This document shows, piece by piece, positions 5,010 to 6,322 of a stretch of 6,322 nucleotides of DNA. Made by a program: the position numbers and the translations under genes. The notes below the pieces were generated by a model that was not told where the DNA came from, searched no databases, and saw nothing but the letters and a program-made list of their open reading frames with translations. The DNA is taken from NCBI GenBank assembly GCA_030599175.1, contig JAUVON010000168.1, positions 1 through 6,322 of the forward strand, given 5' to 3'. Positions within the stretch are counted from its first letter, which is position 1. Every line of letters begins with the position of its first letter. The DNA is from Desulfobulbaceae bacterium. Lineage in GTDB: Bacteria; Desulfobacterota; Desulfobulbia; Desulfobulbales; Desulfocapsaceae.

Positions 5010-6322
5010 ATGAAAAATGGACTGACAATTGCTTTCGCGTGTATTGCTGTATGCATGCTCGTACCATTCAGTGCGTTTGGTACAGGAGGACCAAAGCCTG
5101 AACCACGGCCCAAGGCTACAACTATTGCTGAACTTGCAGAGCGATACGATTCCAGCGGGTGTGTCGAGTGCCATGAAGATGCTCATGATGAATGGTCAGA
5201 GTCCCTTCATGCCGTATCTATTCTTGGTACGCCTCGTACCGCTCCAACTATTATTACTGCCATTGATAAAGGCCTGAAGCTTTTCCCTTATTCCGGGGTC
5301 AAGGATGATTCCGATATCACGGTGGAAAGTTTGATGATGTGTATGAAATGTCATCTTCCCCAGCTTGATGAAGCAACAGATGACGTTGCCCGGGAAATTG
5401 TCGCCACAATACGCAGCTGGCAGCAGGCATACAGGGATTCAGATGATGATAAGGCGGAGGCACTCGAGGAAACTATCGCCAGTCTGAATATAGGCTGCAT
5501 GGTTTGTCATAATAAAATGGCAATTATTCACAAGTATGCAGATGGGTACCCTCAGCCTGACACTGTTTACGGCTCTCAGGAAGGTGATCATGAAGATGAA
5601 GTCTACGCCAAAATGGCAGTAGCACCGGCACTCGGTGAATCCATTTTCTGTGGACAGTGCCATGGGCAGGGGCCTAGTTTTGAACTTGATCATCCATCTC
5701 AGTGTGCCACCGCTTATGGCAGTTATCTTTTTGCCTATGTGGCCCATGGAGGCAATGAGTCTTGCCAGGAATGCCATATGCATAAGTCTGAACTTGGGCA
5801 TAATATGGCATCCTATCGAGATGAGACTATGATCGAGATGGCACTTGATGTCAGTGTCGAAGGAAGGTCTCTTTTCTGGCGTAAAGATAAGGGGGAAGGG
5901 GTTCTGCCAATCGGTGTTATCAATGTTGAAATCTACAATAAAACGGGGCATGGCATCCCGGACGGCTGACCGACTCCAAACCGGCTGGTCCTGGATGTGA
6001 CCGCAAAAACAACTGATGACAAGGAAATTTATAATAAGAAAAAGATATACATGCCTTTCCCTGGACGTTTTGGAAGAGGCAGCGAGATGGGCAGAGGGCC
6101 GTACGAAAAGAGCGGTCTCCTCAGAGAAACAAGCATTCCTCCTTTAGCTCGAGTTCATGAAACATTTGAAATCACTTACCCTTTTGAAGATGTAGTCAAA
6201 GGTGATAAGAGCCGGAGAGAATTGGTGAATGACGAACTTATTGTATCTGTCGTTTTATGGTATCTGCCGTTTGGTGAATTTGACGGCAACGAGGTTGTTT
6301 TTTTCGAAGAAGAGAAAAAACT
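5010..6322 (+). CDS. extKL: multiheme c-type cytochrome, probable selenoprotein of ExtKL type (3'-partial, read through in-frame TGA)
   Basis: The start at 5010 is set by AGGAGG (5000-5005) and by the signal peptide it opens: MKNG, a hydrophobic core, and a cleavage site after about residue 24 (SAFG, then TGG). The mature protein is periplasmic or exported. Five CXXCH haem-attachment motifs occur at residues 51-55 (CVECH), 111-115 (CMKCH), 163-167 (CMVCH), 214-218 (CGQCH) and 252-256 (CQECH). After GHGIPDG an in-frame TGA falls at codon 320 (5967-5969). The frame then stays open for 117 codons to the window edge, as a Cys-free, protein-like domain. I recall Geobacter ExtK and ExtL as one selenoprotein split by a misread UGA, part of ext loci linked to extracellular electron transfer and selenite/tellurite reduction. 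This gene matches that pattern, but the family name rests on recall. If TGA were a true stop, the product would be a 319-residue pentaheme cytochrome. Expression is probably gated by the upstream riboswitch. Confidence 0.78.
5967..5969 (+). other. in-frame TGA, candidate selenocysteine codon (Sec320)
   Basis: The TGA sits in the context GHGIPDG-Sec-PTPNRL. It is the only stop in this frame from 5010 to the edge of the window. A conserved-looking sequence continues in frame, and the four other genes here end in TAG or TAA. The next in-frame ATG (6051) lacks a good ribosome site, and a separate product would have no signal peptide. The alternatives are a nonsense mutation or a sequencing error. 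Confidence 0.72.
5970..6004 (+). promoter_or_regulatory. possible bacterial SECIS stem-loop after the TGA
   Basis: Two overlapping folds are visible. In the first, TCCA (5975-5978) pairs with TGGA (5992-5995) and ACC (5980-5982) with GGT (5987-5989) around a GGCT loop that begins 13 bases after the TGA. In the second, TGGTC (5986-5990) pairs with GACCG (5999-6003), including one wobble, around an 8-base loop starting 21 bases after the TGA. Bacterial SECIS elements usually have a G at the start of the apical loop, about 16 or more bases from the UGA. Neither fold fits perfectly, so this is a weak call. Confidence 0.35.

Noticed and set aside
5010..5081. Lipoprotein reading of the cytochrome signal (Cys11 or Cys15 as lipobox cysteine)
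   Set aside because: Cys11 is too close to the N-terminus and Cys15 has Val at -1; cleavage after SAFG fits a normal signal peptide.
6051..6322. Separate gene starting at the ATG at 6051 after the TGA
   Set aside because: No clear ribosome site, no signal peptide, and the frame is continuous with the cytochrome back through 5970; read-through as selenocysteine explains it better.

Overview
The window reads as a chromosomal segment from an anaerobic, respiring member of the Desulfobacterota (sulfate/sulfur reducers, Geobacter/Desulfuromonas relatives). This is inferred from the combination of a TRAP carboxylate transporter, a multiheme c-type cytochrome preceded by a GEMM-I-like cyclic dinucleotide riboswitch, and a probable selenocysteine codon. 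No species can be named from sequence alone. All genes lie on the + strand.

Region 1 (2-4507) is a run of four co-directional genes: the C-terminal ~383 residues of a TRAP transporter large permease (DctM family, 5' end outside the window), its periplasmic solute-binding protein (DctP family), a threonine-synthase-like PLP enzyme with an N-terminal zinc ribbon, and an L-serine/L-threonine dehydratase resembling the animal SDS/SDSL type. The spacing suggests one transcription unit that imports a carboxylate, perhaps an amino or hydroxy acid, and processes it with two fold-type-II PLP enzymes. A strong 12-bp hairpin after dctP probably separates expression of the binding protein from that of the enzymes. 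It also shows that the long GTG-start reading of the threonine-synthase-like gene is probably wrong (start preferred at 2384).

Region 2 (4508-5009) is a ~500-base non-coding control region. Its first ~240 bases hold no recognisable gene. It then carries a near-consensus sigma-70 promoter (TTGAAA, 17 bp, TATAAT), a 9-bp perfect inverted repeat in the leader, a GEMM-I-like aptamer (4869-4941), and a very strong intrinsic terminator whose 5' arm overlaps the 3' strand of the aptamer. That overlap predicts an ON switch: ligand binding should prevent termination.

Region 3 (5010 to the right edge) is one multiheme cytochrome gene interrupted by an in-frame TGA at 5967-5969. Before the TGA there is a Sec signal peptide and five CXXCH haem motifs. 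After it the same frame stays open for 117 codons to the window edge, with protein-like sequence. The best reading is a selenoprotein of the ExtKL type (known from the Geobacter ext electron-conduit loci), with TGA encoding selenocysteine at residue 320. Riboswitch and cytochrome together suggest extracellular or metalloid electron transfer controlled by a cyclic dinucleotide and dependent on selenium.
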